Source of the DNA: Warburgia ugandensis
Taxonomy: Eukaryota; Streptophyta; Magnoliopsida; Canellales; Canellaceae
DNA length: 64,000 nt
Direction of reading: 5' to 3'
Assembly: GCA_035236585.1 (NCBI GenBank)
Contig: CP141132.1
Coordinates: forward strand, 49,417,880 to 49,481,879
The notes below the pieces were generated by a model. It was given only the letters and a program-made list of their open reading frames with translations, searched no databases and was not told where the DNA came from. Below, in pieces: positions 21,700 to 34,330 of this stretch; the first letter of the stretch is position 1; every line of letters starts with the position of its first letter. A program made the translations under genes and the position numbers.

Positions 21700-21990
21700 A
21701 TAATTAGGTAACTGAATAATATAATCTAAGTCGGGGATGTATTGCTAAACTAGTCGGACTGTACTTCAAGAATTGGTATTGTATAGATGCGTCATTTTTT
21801 CTTTCTAAAGAAACCGTCAGTATAAGAGACGTGTATATTTATAGCTGTATGTACTGCTTGTGATTGGTTACATAATGATAAGAGCAAAATACAATCCCTG
21901 TAGTTTGATCAGTCTGTAGTCTTGTATTTGAATTTGATTAAATGTAAGCAAAGTGCCAGCTTGAATCATGCAATCTTGTCTCCATACCAT
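21700..21990 (-). repeat. 3' LTR of the copia element (outer border uncertain)
   Basis: Shares GTGTATATTTATAG, TGTA-TGCTT, AAAATACAATCCCTGT and CTTGTATTTGAATTTGA in the same order with 24,145-24,479. The match establishes the LTR pair. The inner border is set by the polypurine tract; the outer border is a guess. Confidence 0.6.
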
Positions 21991-22462
21991 GCCCCCAAAG
22001 AGACACGCCGTCTTGCACGTTTGCTTTGCATCTCAAAGTCTGAAATCGCTGCCTTGATAAACCTTTAGTTTAGATGATCAGCTAGTTGATCAACCGTATA
22101 GATGTACTGGACGTTCTTTTGAGCTACTTTGTCACGAACATAATGGAAATAGACCTCCAAGTGTTCTGTGTGGCTGTAAAAAAGGGTACTGGCTGTCATT
22201 TATATGGCCCTAGTATTGTCAAACCAAATAAGTGGAGCCCAAGGATGTAAAACACGTAGCTCCTTGAGCAGTGATTGGTCCATACCGTTTCAGAGGCAGC
22301 AGCAGAAACCAATCAATATCAGCCTAGGTGGATGATCGAGCAACTGTTTTCTGTTTCTTAAAACTCTAAGAAACTATTTTGTGACCAAGGAACACAAGGA
22401 AACCTGTGGTAGATTTGCAATCCTTTGGGTAACCTACCCAATCCGTATTTGAACACACTGCT

Positions 22463-22625
22463 AGATTAAGCTTGCTTGATTTATAAAGGTTGTGATATAT
22501 ATGCCCCTTCTTTTTCGTCGTGAGTCCTCACCAAATAGTATGACTAGGTATGCCACGAGATTAAACTTACACGATTTATAGAGGGTTGTGATATAACTGC
22601 GCCTTCTTTTTCCTCGTGACCCCTC
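22463..22625. repeat. Tandem duplication, 95-bp period, inside the copia element
   Basis: AGATTAAGCTTGCTTGATTTATA at 22,463 recurs in diverged form at 22,558, with shared GGTTGTGATAT and CCTTCTTTTTC-TCGTGA strings after each. Confidence 0.65.
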
Positions 22626-23864
22626 ATCCTTTGTAGGGATGCGTTGACATTAGAGAGAGTCAGCGATGACTCTAACGGAGCGAGTATAGTCCGTAATTGT
22701 TGATGATCTTCTTCAAAGACGAGACTCGGTCCTTCAAGCGCATAACTTCGTTGGGAGATGCAGGCGCATATAGATTGGAAAGCGTTGTCCTAGCCTAATG
22801 TAAAGTTGTTGCACTTGCAACCTGTGAAATAATGGGTACAGAGAGGGAGGAGTTTATCTAGCTTGGTACAAACTGAATTCTTTGAGCCTAACTTAGAGGT
22901 TTGCGATAAAATGCAGCTTCTTTAAGATAGTTGCTCCTTCCCTAAGAGATCTCAACATCTCCATCGTCGGTATTCCACAAAACTAGGCTCAATTTTTTGC
23001 CTTTATTAGTTTACACTATTAAGGCCAGTACTCTATTCTCCAATTAATGAAAATCCCTATACAAAATAAAAAATTCTAAAAACCAAATCTATGTTTTCTT
23101 ATAACAAATCTGTAAAAGATAAGTATCTTCAAATCTCAAAGAGTATTATAAGCTGAAAAATATAATAAGAACTCAGATCACCTTAGAAATAAGATCAAAG
23201 ATCAAATGTCTAGATTTTCCTTGAGAAACTAAATAAAATGAAAACGTTAAGATTAGATAGATTTGTATAAAGAAGAACTTCACAAGATTATTAACTGTAG
23301 AAACTAGAGTTCTAGAAGATCGAAACTCCCAGTTCTTGTCTTTCTGCCTTGAACTCCCAAATAAGAGAACTTCACAAATGAAAGGACCAGTGAAAGAAAA
23401 TACATCTAACTAGGCATCTTTCTAAACAGTCAAGTAGAGAATGCTTCTAATTGAGCAGTCTAGAGAATAAAATAGAGACTAGCAAGCTTAGCGGGAGAGA
23501 AGGATTTGATGCACTTAGAATGGCCTAGGGACACCTATTATATAGGGTTTGAGGGCAGGTATACTGTTATAGCTAGAAAACCGTTAAAAAATGTAACACT
23601 AATGAATTAACAAGCCATTAAAAAGGGTGAGAAATCAAAGCAAAAAAACATTAAGAATGAAGAAGGCATAATTCCTTGTCACATTCTCATCCATTGCATG
23701 TAACAATAATATTAAAATAATTTTCGATGCATTCCATGCTTAATAGCACAAACAAGTAAATACAAATGAATTAAATTCAAAATTGCTCCTTTAGCATTTT
23801 AACCTAAAACAAAATTTAGAGGTTGTACCGAGGGCTGGCTGGGAAGGTGCCTCGAATGTTCCAT

Positions 23865-23945
23865 CCACATAGCCAAGTAAGTTGAACCCGGCTAATAAAG
23901 CGTGAACTCCGCATAGCCAAGTAAGTTTAAGCCCGCTAATAAAGC
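23865..23945. repeat. 45-bp tandem duplication in copia gag
   Basis: CATAGCCAAGTAAGTT and GCTAATAAAGC each occur twice about 43-45 bp apart. In the minus-strand gag frame this repeats the segment around LNLLGY, a conserved point of copia Gag, and contributes to loss of the frame. Confidence 0.7.
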
Positions 23946-24144
23946 TTTGAATTGAGCCTTCAACAATAGGTAGTTGGAGACAAAAAGTTTCAAAGGTAGT
24001 AGAGGAGCAACATTGAGAGAGACTAGTCTGATGGAGTCACCATCGCTTGAGGTAATGATGAAAGAATCGATGAAAGCCACGAGTAACAGGATTAAGAGAG
24101 AAAACTCGCTAGAGGTAAATGGCTAGAAAACTGATACCATATAA

Positions 24145-24479
24145 GAGAAGCAAAGTGACAAAGTAAGGCTCTTTAACCATGCCTCAAAGTGAGTCTTCCT
24201 CTCAGCCTCTCACGTCCCATTTGACCACCCATTCTGAAAGTGAGGTTTGAAAGGATTCTCGCCACACATTATGGCATGGAGAGGTGTATATTTATAGTTG
24301 CATGTACAGCTTATGAACAAAATACAATCCCTGTGATCGAGGTGTACAAGAATGAGTAGTTATTGTAAGTAGTTTGGTAAGCTATAATCTTGTATTTGAA
24401 TTTGAATACATGGAGCGAAAGATAGTGCCATCTATGCAGGCCTTGATCAGGTGATCTCATCTCCTTAACAATTACAACA
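24145..24479 (-). repeat. 5' LTR of the copia element
   Basis: Lies directly outside the primer-binding site at 24,131-24,140 and shares ordered blocks with 21,700-21,990. The outer end has the TGTTG start (ACAACA on +) usual for plant copia LTRs. Confidence 0.65.
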
Positions 24480-26101
24480 TGGGAGAGACAGTCTGAAGTA
24501 CAAAGAATTGCTCCGGCCAAGCACATTCCGTGACATAAGGGGAAAAGAGGTTACAATCTTCATATTTTAGCAATGCTGCAAATCGATGGAAGAGCTCTTT
24601 GCATAAGAAATGGCATTAGACCAATAAACTCCAACGAGGGAATCATCCAGGATTGCACAGACCTCTGCTTTGATAGTCTCTGTAATTAATTTTGGACTAA
24701 AATAGGAGAGTGATGTTACTTTCCATGATTCCGGCAAGAATTGGGTTGCCAAACATCGAATTTCAATTTGACAAAACCCTACCAGTGATGATATCTCGCC
24801 ATGTTTTGATACAGATCATGAATAGAATAACCATTTAGGCCTTTCGCGTGCTGCCCATTTGAAGTAACAGCCCAAATACTTCCAAGAAGAACCATTAACA
24901 GAGTTATCGCGAAGGTTCTCCCATTGGCCAGTTTAAACCGCGAGAGTCGTGATCCTTATTTGACTACTGAGTTGATGTACTGCTTCGGGCCGTGGAAGCC
25001 AAATGAATGAGCTCGCAGAACACAAATTTGTCAATTGCCAAAAGAACACACTTGCAATGGTGTAAACGCTTGCGTGATAAGTAGTGAGTAATGCTGGCAT
25101 AAAGCGCAACAGCACATAAACAACAGCGACGCGTCACCACTTTTCGTGATGCGCCCCACATTATTAATCCAAGCAATTTATCTAACACTTGTAATTTCGA
25201 ATAGATATCTCATGAAAGAAAAATTATTTTAAAATAAAATCATTAGCATCATCCAAGAAATTGTGCTTTGATCTTGCTAGACATGGACGGTCAAAAGCTC
25301 TGCAGAAGCAATAATTTGCGTTTGACAAACTTAAACACAGTCTATTAGAAGCCAATGATTTTCTTTTGAAATGAAAGTTGAGCATGAGATATCTAAATTA
25401 TGTTAGAAGCCAATGATTTTCTTTTGAAATGAATTTTGAGCCATGAGATATGTAAATTATGTCAGATGAACGACTTAGATCAATGAGCCACCACGTGCTT
25501 CTCTATGATCTACCAGCACAGACCACCTAATTGACAAAAAGGGACAAAATCTCCTTATGCTTTAGGACTCCATTACATAGTAAAAGAATGCAACTATTAG
25601 CAAGAATAGAAACTGAAGTGGGTAAAAACTTGCAGCCTGCCCCAAAAAAACTAGCCAATTCATGGGTATACATGAAGTAATAGAAATTGTACCGTGAACC
25701 AACCTCACAGAGCAAAATAAGCACTAGTCAACGATAATAGCATACCACCAACCTCCCCGCCGTCGGAACTCATTGTAAATAGAGATGTCTTCTCAAGTAT
25801 GACTAGACTATTAAGAATTAATCAAATAGGATAGACGTCTCGCATCCTGTCACCATGCATATCCCTCAACAATAGAAAATATATTGGGCCTTCTCAATGA
25901 CTATATATATGAGGCCCGGAACAATTCCCCACCTCCCGTCCCACGCCAAGAAATAGGCATAGTTACCTCCTCTCTCCTCAGGCATCAAACACAAACAGGG
26001 AACTGCATATATCTAACAACTATGGGTATTAATTGGTTTTACATTCAACCCATACATTGAACAGGAAGCATGAGTTGAATCCATATAGATCAAATACAGA
26101 C
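24480..26101. other. Intergenic sequence, no gene recognised
   Basis: AT-rich. Holds a dispersed repeat at 25,085-25,205 related to 7,920-8,040, and a short direct duplication (GAAGCCAATGATTTTCTTTT at about 25,350 and 25,406). Otherwise nothing supported. Confidence 0.5.
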
Positions 26102-26282
26102 AAAAAAAAGGACAGGCCTGGTGCATGGAGCTCCAATATATGCGGGGTTTGAGAAAGGGGTGGACCACAACGGTTAATAATATGCAACCTTGATTTTGCA
26201 AGAGACTGTTTCCATACCTTGAACCCGTGATCTCAAGGTTACACAACGATAACTCTGCCGTTGCACCAAGACTCCCCTTCAT
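26102..26282 (-). mobile_element. Au-like SINE, full length
   Basis: On the minus strand: GAAGGGGAGTCTTGGTGCAA with an A box, GATCACGGGTTCAAGG with a B box, CTCTTGCAAAATC, then GTGGTCCACCCC, CATATATTGGAGCTCC and a terminal T run (A run 26,102-26,109 on +). The tRNA-derived head, fixed body and short poly-T end match the Au SINE family. This is the best preserved of the three copies. It lies about 500 bp beyond the stop codon of the thioesterase gene, in the same orientation as that gene. Confidence 0.85.
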
Positions 26283-26784
26283 CAAATATAGATACAGAAG
26301 TGCATAAATACTATACTTACCTACTAGATTGTTATTTGGTTGTAAATTTCTACCAAACCACAGTGCCTTGACAATACATCCATAAAAATCTTTGCATGGT
26401 CACAATAACATTCAAACAAATAACCTAGAAAGTAATAAAGTTAAGCTGCATAGGCTCCATCTGCGAAAACTTATACGAGACAGCCGATTCATTTGAAATC
26501 AAATCAATGAATCGTGTATACCAAGAATACCCATCTAAGTAACAGAATATAATATGAATAACTCATATCGTTAATGATAGTCAGGTAGATAAGCGCATAC
26601 TCTAAGATTTATATTTAAAGAGGCTAGAGGATCGAAGGGAACAGGTAGATCAAAGGCCACTATACCACATACCCCCAACTAATAGCTACCTTCAACTATC
26701 CGTATCTATTCCTTATAGATATAACATGTTTTCCTTCTTGATTCCTTCCCCACTGTTATTTGAAATCAACTACTGATTTTGCTA
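26283..26784 (-). other. Probable 3' UTR/downstream region of the thioesterase gene
   Basis: Follows the TAA stop (26,785-26,787 on the minus strand). AT-rich with no coding features. I could not choose a polyadenylation signal. Confidence 0.4.
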
Positions 26785-29700
26785 TTATGAGCGAGACCCA
26801 TCAAGCCCCAGCCTAGCATTGAGCCATTTGCAGACATCATCCATCTCTTCCGGGACTGTGTAGTGCCCAAGCCTGCACAGTTTGCAGTAGCTCTAAGCAT
26901 CTGTCTTTGCAACACGAAGGCACATATTCAAATAATATGTAATAATTCTACCAAGGGAAAGAAAATGAATATGTACCCATTGTAAGTTTTGAAAGTGAGA
27001 TTCCGAAATCCAGTTGAAGTTAAAACCTGTGCAGATTTCTCTCCATGTTTGTAAAGGACTACATCATCCCCTGCGACACAAAGAAGAAGCTCAGAATTCA
27101 GAGATATATAAAGGGTCACTGCAGCTGAGAGTAGCATATGTATGACTTTGGGTTATCAAGCATATTTATGATAATAAGTAAATCGTACAAGTAATATGAG
27201 CACCAAAAGTATAGTATTAACATCCTTTGAAGAGAGGAATGCAGTATTGCAACTTAAGAATGACAAACTTCTTTGAAATTAGTGGAGATTCAAACAAGAA
27301 GTCACTCATGAATCTGTGTTGAAGTCCTCAGTAAAATTTCCAAATGAAATGGCCAACTCAATCAAAATGGAATTTGAATCATATACATTATGTGATCCCA
27401 CTTTCCATTTCCTAGTTAGAAACCGTGACATGTACTTTAGCAGTGTGATGAAAAATAAACTCAAGTTACGATGTAAGAAAAATGACAAAGGCCATATTGC
27501 CAAGCCATGACAAACCAGATCCTAGGAATAATAATTGCATGACCTGGGAGATCCATATTCTTAAGTTTGTAGCTTTGAATAAGCCAATCCTATAAGCCAT
27601 AAATTACATCCATGCGTACATCATTGTCTTGAATGATATGCCTACTCAAAATTGAACTTAAAAATGTTGCTAGTTTGTTCTATGCTTTGTAGAAAGAAAA
27701 AAAAAACAGAAAAAAATTTGGCTCGAAGTATGTTGGAAATAACAAGATTGTAAGTCCATAATTGCTTAGCCTTGACTAGCATAAGTTATGAATGACTTTG
27801 AAGAGATGGAAAAGATCTGGCAAAGCCAACCCATACTGTTTAATGTTACACTGACCGTAAAAGGGATGAAGGCAATACACTTACATTTGCTATTTATGCT
27901 ATCTGGTCAAGAAAAATTTCCAACTAGACCCTTCAACATTCAGGTTTAGTTAAGATGACAATGAGTTTTGGCTAAAATAAGTAAAGAACACTTGTAAAAA
28001 CAGACTATATGTCATTGTAGTCAAAACAACTGCAGATTATAGAGTTGATATTAGGTCCCAAAGATCAGTTACATAGAGGTATTTTACACAGTCATGGCTT
28101 TGTCCACAGCTTGCCCATGTAGGAACAGAAAAAAGTAGAGTCAGCTCAGGTAGATTAGCATGTCCAAGCGAGATACAAGTTTGAAACCAAACTTATCACC
28201 GTGGTTACTATGACAAATCAATTCTATATTAGTTCAAAGTATATCACTGTTTCCTGAAAAGACAATCCAAGTACATCAAGATACATATTATAGCACCTAC
28301 TTTGCAGTCTTTAGCACTAAAATATATATGTGAAACTTCATGTGGCAAGTTATAATGCAAACTCGAAGCTAACCATGTATTTGCTTCAACACCCTATGTA
28401 GTTAAAGGCGCGAGGCGCAAAGGGTGCGCCTGGAGCCTGGGGTGCCTAGGCGCGCGCCTGGAGCCTGAGGAGCAAAATTATATTTTTCATAATTAAAAAA
28501 TAGTTAAAAATACTAAAAATTAAAGAAAAGCATGAAAAGTACATCATACATGAAGATACAAGCATGAGTAAGCTATATATGTGGATAAGAATAGGTATTA
28601 ACTAATAAATATAAAAAAGAACAAATTTTTCCTAATTTTCATAACTTTTTTTTTTCGGAAAAATTTAAAAAATAACCCTAAATTACAAAAAAAAGATGAA
28701 AAAATTATCACACATGAAGACACAAGCATGGGAAAGCTATATATGTGGATAGAAATACGTTTCAACGAAGAAATACGAAAAAACGATGACTTTTTTATAT
28801 TTCCGTAACTGATTTTTTCCAAAAAACAGTAAAAAACCTAAAAACAAACTCAAATCTAGAGTAAAGAAGTATAAAACTCAAATGAAATGTTTTCTTATAC
28901 ATATAGAACTAAAACCCATCAAGATCTATGGAAAATAGTTAACAAAAAACAAAAAATTTGAAAAAACGGTACTGGTTTTTACGTTTTTTACAGAAACTGT
29001 ATACACATGCTAAAATTCGTAAATCCATACCTTTTTTTGCTTAGATCTGTGAAAGATCGAAGAGGAATGGTCGTTTTCACCTTCTCAGTAGGTTGGAAGA
29101 TTGAAATTAGGGTTGGAAGGTGAAAAACGTAAAAAAAAAAACGAGGTTTATACTTTACCGGTAAGTGGTCTGCGCCTGAAGTCGGGGGCGCGCACCTAGG
29201 CGACCGCACCTCATTTCCTCTGCGCCTGGCACCCTCCCAGGCGCTTACCTGTCGAGTTGCGCCTAGGCATGCCTTTAACTACATAGTCAACACTAGAGTG
29301 GCAACCAGTGGTACACACTTGGAGACTGATCTTAACAATTGGGCACTAACCAATAGAGAAAGTTACTAAAGCAGCATGTAGAAGAGATTTAAGGTGGCGT
29401 TGTTACATGAATTTGACACACAAAATACCTTTGCCATGACAGAGCAGATGGGGCAGGGATGCTGCACGTCTTACAGCTTCTTGTGATGCTTCTATCTTGC
29501 TCTTCAAGGTCCTGGAGAAAACCAATTATTAACTGAGAAAGACAGCACTCCAAAGAAGATGGATGCGGTTATAAAGAACTTGATTAAGTTAGAAGTCTCA
29601 CACCTTGAACATGGAAGCCAACCACTTAGACCAACAACTGCACTTAGGTTGACTGGGTATTGATTGCCATTACTATATTTACCATGAGCACAACAAGAGG

Positions 29701-32700
29701 CAGAGTATAATGCAGTGGCAGCACCCATACTAAAGCCTCCAATACCAACCTTGACTGCACCAGAAAGCATGAAATTACTGATCAGTTGAAGTCTTACATC
29801 TAATGTTGAAATATATTGTACGGACAGTAGTTAGCTGCTTGACCTAGGACCACAACTGTAAAACATATAAATCAAGCCTTTCTTCTGGGATTCCTATTTG
29901 GTGGAGGTGCATAATATTACCTGGAAAATATAAGTAGAGTGTGCAGGTCACATCCCTTCAAGTTTTGAGTGATCCATTCCGTTCATCAGATTCGCCCTCT
30001 CCTACGATGGGGGATACCAAAAATATCACCAAACTTGTACCCCCAAGGTGGGCCTCTGCTCTTGAAGTGTGGACAGTGTTGACAAAAAGGGAATATTTGT
30101 TGAGTACCATCCACACTTCAAGGGGAGGAGCCCACCTTAGGGGCACTTGTTTATTGAGATTTTCTGTGTCCCCCCATCTTGGGAGGGTGAATCCTATGAA
30201 TGGAAGGGAGCGGTCAAATATTGGAGGGATAGGACCCCACATCCCACTTCTATTTTCCAGGAATATCATGAGCTTTCACCATATAGCAACCCTTCTTCTG
30301 ATGCCTGTGTCGTCCATGTGTTTCCAACAAGCGCTTTAAAAAATGGAGTATCAAGCACATTATATAATAATAAATTGAGTTCCTTATACTTGCTAAACTA
30401 TGATAGCTTTTATTCAACTCTCAAATAAGCACAGAAAACAATCCCAAACAGAGGAAGCAGCAGTACATTCATAACATAATCAAGTATGCTTATTGGAATT
30501 GATTATAAACAACTAAGAATCTAGCTTGTTTCTGAGAAACCTACTATCAGCAGGCTCTGTTGACAAAAGATTTGCAACATGTGCTGCAGAAGCATCTAAA
30601 CCCTCCACATCATCAGGCCCGTCCTCTGAAAGGTCTCCCACATCAAACCCTGATACAGTCCATGCATTTCTATCAGAGCAATTCAAAATGGACATGGAGC
30701 AAATTACCAAATGATTATTGAAATTTTACTAGTATATAAGTTAATTCAAGAGATAAAAACCATTTCATCCTAAAGCAATTAATCTTACAAGCTGTGCAAG
30801 GGAATCCACCAAAAATTGCTACTGGCCTAGTAGGAGCTGTAGGACAGATCCATTTAATCTGTGAAATCCAAAGAAATTGGCAGTAAGAAGGTAGCTATAG
30901 AAGTAGACAACAAAATATATCAGTTACGATAACTACTTTCTAGATCAAAGAAAAGGCAAGTAGTTTCATTACATATGATAATAGCTACAGCCTGGTCCTA
31001 TTTAATTGAAGAAACATGCATACTGATCATGCTTACATTGGGAAGAGGAAGGGTCTCCAAGAGCTGGGACCAGCTGCAAGAGAAAAATCATGAAAATACA
31101 AATTAGAAAATCTATGCTAGGCAGCTTTAGGAGTACAATTACAACTATTTGTTGGGGCAATACATAGTGGATAAATGATGCAGTATAGAAAAAGCAAGTG
31201 TGGACCTGGTGAACTAGAATTTAAGATGTCTATAATTCACCATTCACCTATCTGACTTTGGGGTCCTATAATCAAAATTTTCAGTTATGGAAAAGGAAAC
31301 CAGATTCTGTGGCTGCAGCATATGATCAGAGGCCCATATGTGGAAACTCAGAGAAACACAGTCCAAAGTCTTGACAAAATGCCATATCCGAGAGCAGGAG
31401 GTGCTTGACTACAAGGTATTCTAGATTTAAATGGGAAGCTATATCAAACCTAAGAGTATTAACTGACAACAAAATTGAGTAAGCAATCATTTATCATATT
31501 TCTTCTTCTCTTGCATATTCAGCGTCTTGGATTTACCTTGGATAACATAACCAGCATGAAGAGAAAAGCCATTATATAAGACTGACCTGTGTTAAGACCT
31601 CTACATCTATTGACAACTAGAGTCCAAAGTAGAAGCAGCACCCTTTACAAAAGACACATGTACGTATTCTCCAGATATTACACAGACCAGGGTAGAATAA
31701 ATCTTCTAAGTATCATACTGGAATCATGCTACAGAATACACTAAAAAAAGCATATTGAGAAATCTTTTTGGCATAGACAGAAAGTAAATCATCATAATTA
31801 GGCTAGTTTTCCATTAAGACAAAGTTGAGTTGTAGAGAGAAGGAAGCAAATTATCTGCAAAAGTGCATAGTCATAAACCATGAATCAGATAATAAGAAAA
31901 GCAAAACACTCAAGTAACACCACTACTCCAAAAGTAAACAGGCATAAAAATCCATGAACAGAAGACTGTAAGTCCAACACAATGGCATATGGCTGATGCT
32001 AATGCTGTCAGTATAGTACTTCACAAGAAGACAGAAAAGAGATTTAACAGGGTAAAATCAATGACAATGATAATATACACAACAAACAAACATAACTATT
32101 ATCATTCTTTTTTAATATTAAATTAAAACAGTTATTTGAGGCTAAATTATAGGATGCTCAGCTGGAAAACAACCAAGCTAGTGAACCAGTAGTCCCCAAT
32201 TCAGTCTTCAGAGATATTCACTTTTCTGATTCAGGACCACCCTGAATAATTCTCAGCACTGGTAATGAATAGGAAAGGACATCAAACCACCACAATCATT
32301 TGCTGTTTAATCGTGGTGGTGCTGCTTCCTCCCAGCAAATCAATTCAAGTGAGAATCTCCAGGAAAAGACACATAGCTGTGTCATGGTTAAACCAAAATA
32401 AAACTACTCCGTGGAAACACGACAAGACATTGACATTCTCTAACTCTTATCCTCTGATTATGCACCAGAAAAGTCCACCATTCCATACAACGTATATGCT
32501 AGCTGAAAAAAGAGAATAAAACCTCACCATCCAGAACAGGAAAAGAAAGGAATAAACACAAGAATGCAAACAATAATCAACTCCACAGTCCACAACATCT
32601 CTCACTTCACTTTTTGTACCACGCATAGCTAGAAGCCATTAAGAAGCATCAGCTAGATACAGTTGATATGGCAGCAATAAAGATGTCATCTTACAAGTTC

Positions 32701-33729
32701 AACCATATCACTTCACAATCGCTTTCACTGAACTTGTACCTCACTTGCAATGAGGGAAAAGAAGCAGCTTGATGCAATTGGCATGCAACCATATAAAGAT
32801 GTTAATGTGGGAAGAGAAATTTAAATCTGAATTTAGATGAAAACATAAGCAATGCAGCTAACAATTTCTCATTTTTGACCGCAGAAGAATATAAGAAAAA
32901 ATGTCATTGGAGACAAACAATCTGGAATAAATACTAGTTGTTCTCTCATTGGAGACAAACATTAGAAGTTAACTTATTTTTCCTCTCAAGATAAACGCAA
33001 AAAACAAGTTACTAATAAAAAAAATAAAAAAAGGAGAAAAAGAGATGTTCAATTCTGACCCACTTTTCCAAAGGGTAGGCTATTGGAATGAACGCAGTAC
33101 TCAGACCAGTCACAGGAAAACCTTGAAAAATGCTAGCCACCACCAACAACAGAAAAACGATAACATAAAAGAGATAGTAAATAGTACCTTGAACCATTAT
33201 CGCCAAGGCCATGAAGCCAAACGATAGTGGCTTGGTGTCTCCCTCTGGGCCTGACTACATGGGTCCTTCCAAATTCAAAAGTCCTTCTAGCAGTTCTACT
33301 GCCTGCATTTTCCCATCAATCCAACTTACTAAGGAAATACCCACGAACAAACAAGAAGGAAAGACTACAGATGCATGACGAAAGAAAAAGAACTTACAAA
33401 AGATATCCACATTAACTAAATCAAGTTCAAACAAAATACCATCATCATCTATTACCATAATTCTTCAATTCCCAAGGAAAACCAGAAAAGAAAAAAATGC
33501 AAATAAATGACAATAAACTGAATCCATTTAAACTGAAAGAACCCTACCATTCACAATTACTCATATAAATATGAAATTCAAACAACTATCCGGAAAGAAG
33601 AACAGAAAAAATGGAAAAAACCCAAACAAGCACAACATTTATTTAGAAACGATAACTCTATACTAAAAACGAATAAAATGAGCAACAAGAAACCATACCA
33701 GAACTAAGAGTGTTGCCCCCGTAGCTCAT
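26785..33729 (-). CDS. Acyl-protein thioesterase / phospholipase-carboxylesterase family hydrolase, nine coding exons, complete
   Basis: Exons in gene order: 33729-33699, 33302-33188, 31073-31037, 30858-30789, 30649-30545, 29754-29604, 29511-29429, 27070-26977 and 26872-26785. All introns are GT-AG, all phases agree, and the total is 774 nt for 257 residues plus TAA. The product is a single-domain alpha/beta hydrolase. It has the HGLGDNGSSW block (oxyanion side) at about 51-60, the nucleophile Ser128 in GFSMG, Asp199 in GKGDDVVLY and His232 in GLGHYTVP. Length and motifs match the plant carboxylesterases related to human APT1/LYPLA1, which hydrolyse thioester-linked palmitate from proteins and some lysophospholipids or acyl esters. 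There is no signal peptide, so it is presumably cytosolic. The gene converges tail-to-tail on the CXC gene, with a 6.6-kb gap. The exact substrate cannot be told from sequence. Confidence 0.95.
28394..29286. mobile_element. Non-autonomous hAT-like DNA element, 893 bp, in thioesterase intron 7
   Basis: Perfect 16-bp terminal inverted repeats CTATGTAGTTAAAGGC lie at both ends. The flanks TCAACACC (28,386-28,393) and TCAACACT (29,287-29,294) form an 8-bp target duplication with one mismatch. Subterminal GC-rich strings such as GGCGCGAGGCGC and GCGCCTAGGC are followed by an AT-rich core without a transposase. An 8-bp duplication and this kind of subterminal repeat point to hAT. It is intronic and does not touch splice sites at 27,071 or 29,428. 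Confidence 0.85.
29940..30250. mobile_element. Foldback (long inverted repeat) MITE, about 310 bp, in thioesterase intron 5
   Basis: The left arm, about 29,940-30,074, is the reverse complement of the right arm, about 30,107-30,250, over more than 130 bp with scattered mismatches. Paired strings include CTTGAAGTGTGGA, AAGGTGGGC and CATTCC-TTCAT-GATTC. The spacer is about 32 bp. Long arms and a short loop suggest a Mutator-type or other foldback MITE. No target duplication was resolved. The symmetry explains the long open frames seen on both strands here; they are not genes. Confidence 0.8.
31074..33187 (-). other. Intron 2 of the thioesterase gene (2,114 bp)
   Basis: Donor GTACTA on the minus strand at 33,187, acceptor CTTGCAG ending at 31,074. 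A-rich on +; no transposable element recognised inside it. Confidence 0.8.
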
Positions 33730-33792
33730 TTCAACAGCACTTAAACAATCTATACGTGCAAAACTACTTCTCACAATGCCAGCCAATAGCTC
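33730..33792 (-). other. 5' UTR part of the coding exon 1, preceded by a likely 5' UTR intron
   Basis: On the minus strand TTTTTTCATTGCAG ends at 33,793 and looks like a 3' splice site 63 bp upstream of the ATG. A strong donor-like GTAGGTGC lies on the minus strand near 34,098-34,091. A 5' UTR intron of about 0.3 kb is therefore likely, with a non-coding first exon near 34,100-34,330. This is inference. Confidence 0.45.
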
Positions 33793-34330
33793 CTGCAATG
33801 AAAAAACACTCCATTGAACTATTTATTTATACCCATATGGAAAAAAGGCAATGGAATAAAACCCATGAATCTGAATCCACTAATTGCTTACAGCAGCCAT
33901 ACACTGTTCCTGAAGAAGCCTAGAGGAAGCTCACGAAGAAAAAAAGAGCACTCAGAAAGGAGAGAGATAAAGAAAGAAGAAAAAGTAGAGAAACTTTTTG
34001 GACAGAGAATCTAACTATAGATCAGGAACAATCATGCAATAAACCCAAGAAAGATGTAGGAATCAATGCCTTGTGGGGAGTGCGATGAAAAGCACCTACC
34101 TACAATACTCCAAGAATATTTCCAAAACCAAAAGGCGAGACTAATTCCTTTTACAAATACAGAGCAAAGCCGAACAACATCAAAAGTTACAAGCTAGGAG
34201 AAGTGAAAAAGAAGGCAAGAATAATCAGCAACAAGAAAGAGGAAAATGAGAAGTGGGTTTTCCCCTTTTCGCTCCAACCTGGACTTCCGAAGAAGCTTAG
34301 AAAAGCATATGATCTTTTTCCCTCCCACCG

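Larger units (their letters stand above)
21700..24479 (-). mobile_element. Ty1/copia retrotransposon, internally deleted
   Basis: Read on the minus strand. The right end ends in TACAACA on + (so the element starts TGTTGTAATT on -) at 24,479. A 5' LTR of about 335 bp is followed by the primer-binding site ATGGTATCAG (24,131-24,140), complementary to initiator Met-tRNA. A gag start (LNVAPLLPLKLF, LLGY) follows at about 24,060-23,830. Then a deleted and unreadable middle leads to the RNase H end at about 22,330-22,000 (SLLKELRVL, HTEHLEVYFHYVRDKVAQK). A polypurine tract (TTTGGGGGC on -) is at 21,991-22,000, and a 3' LTR runs to about 21,700. Protease, integrase and reverse transcriptase core are gone. 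Not active. Confidence 0.8.

Noticed and set aside
29941..30339. 132-codon + strand and 103-codon minus-strand frames with similar sequence
   Set aside because: They mirror each other because the DNA is a foldback element; intronic to the thioesterase gene.
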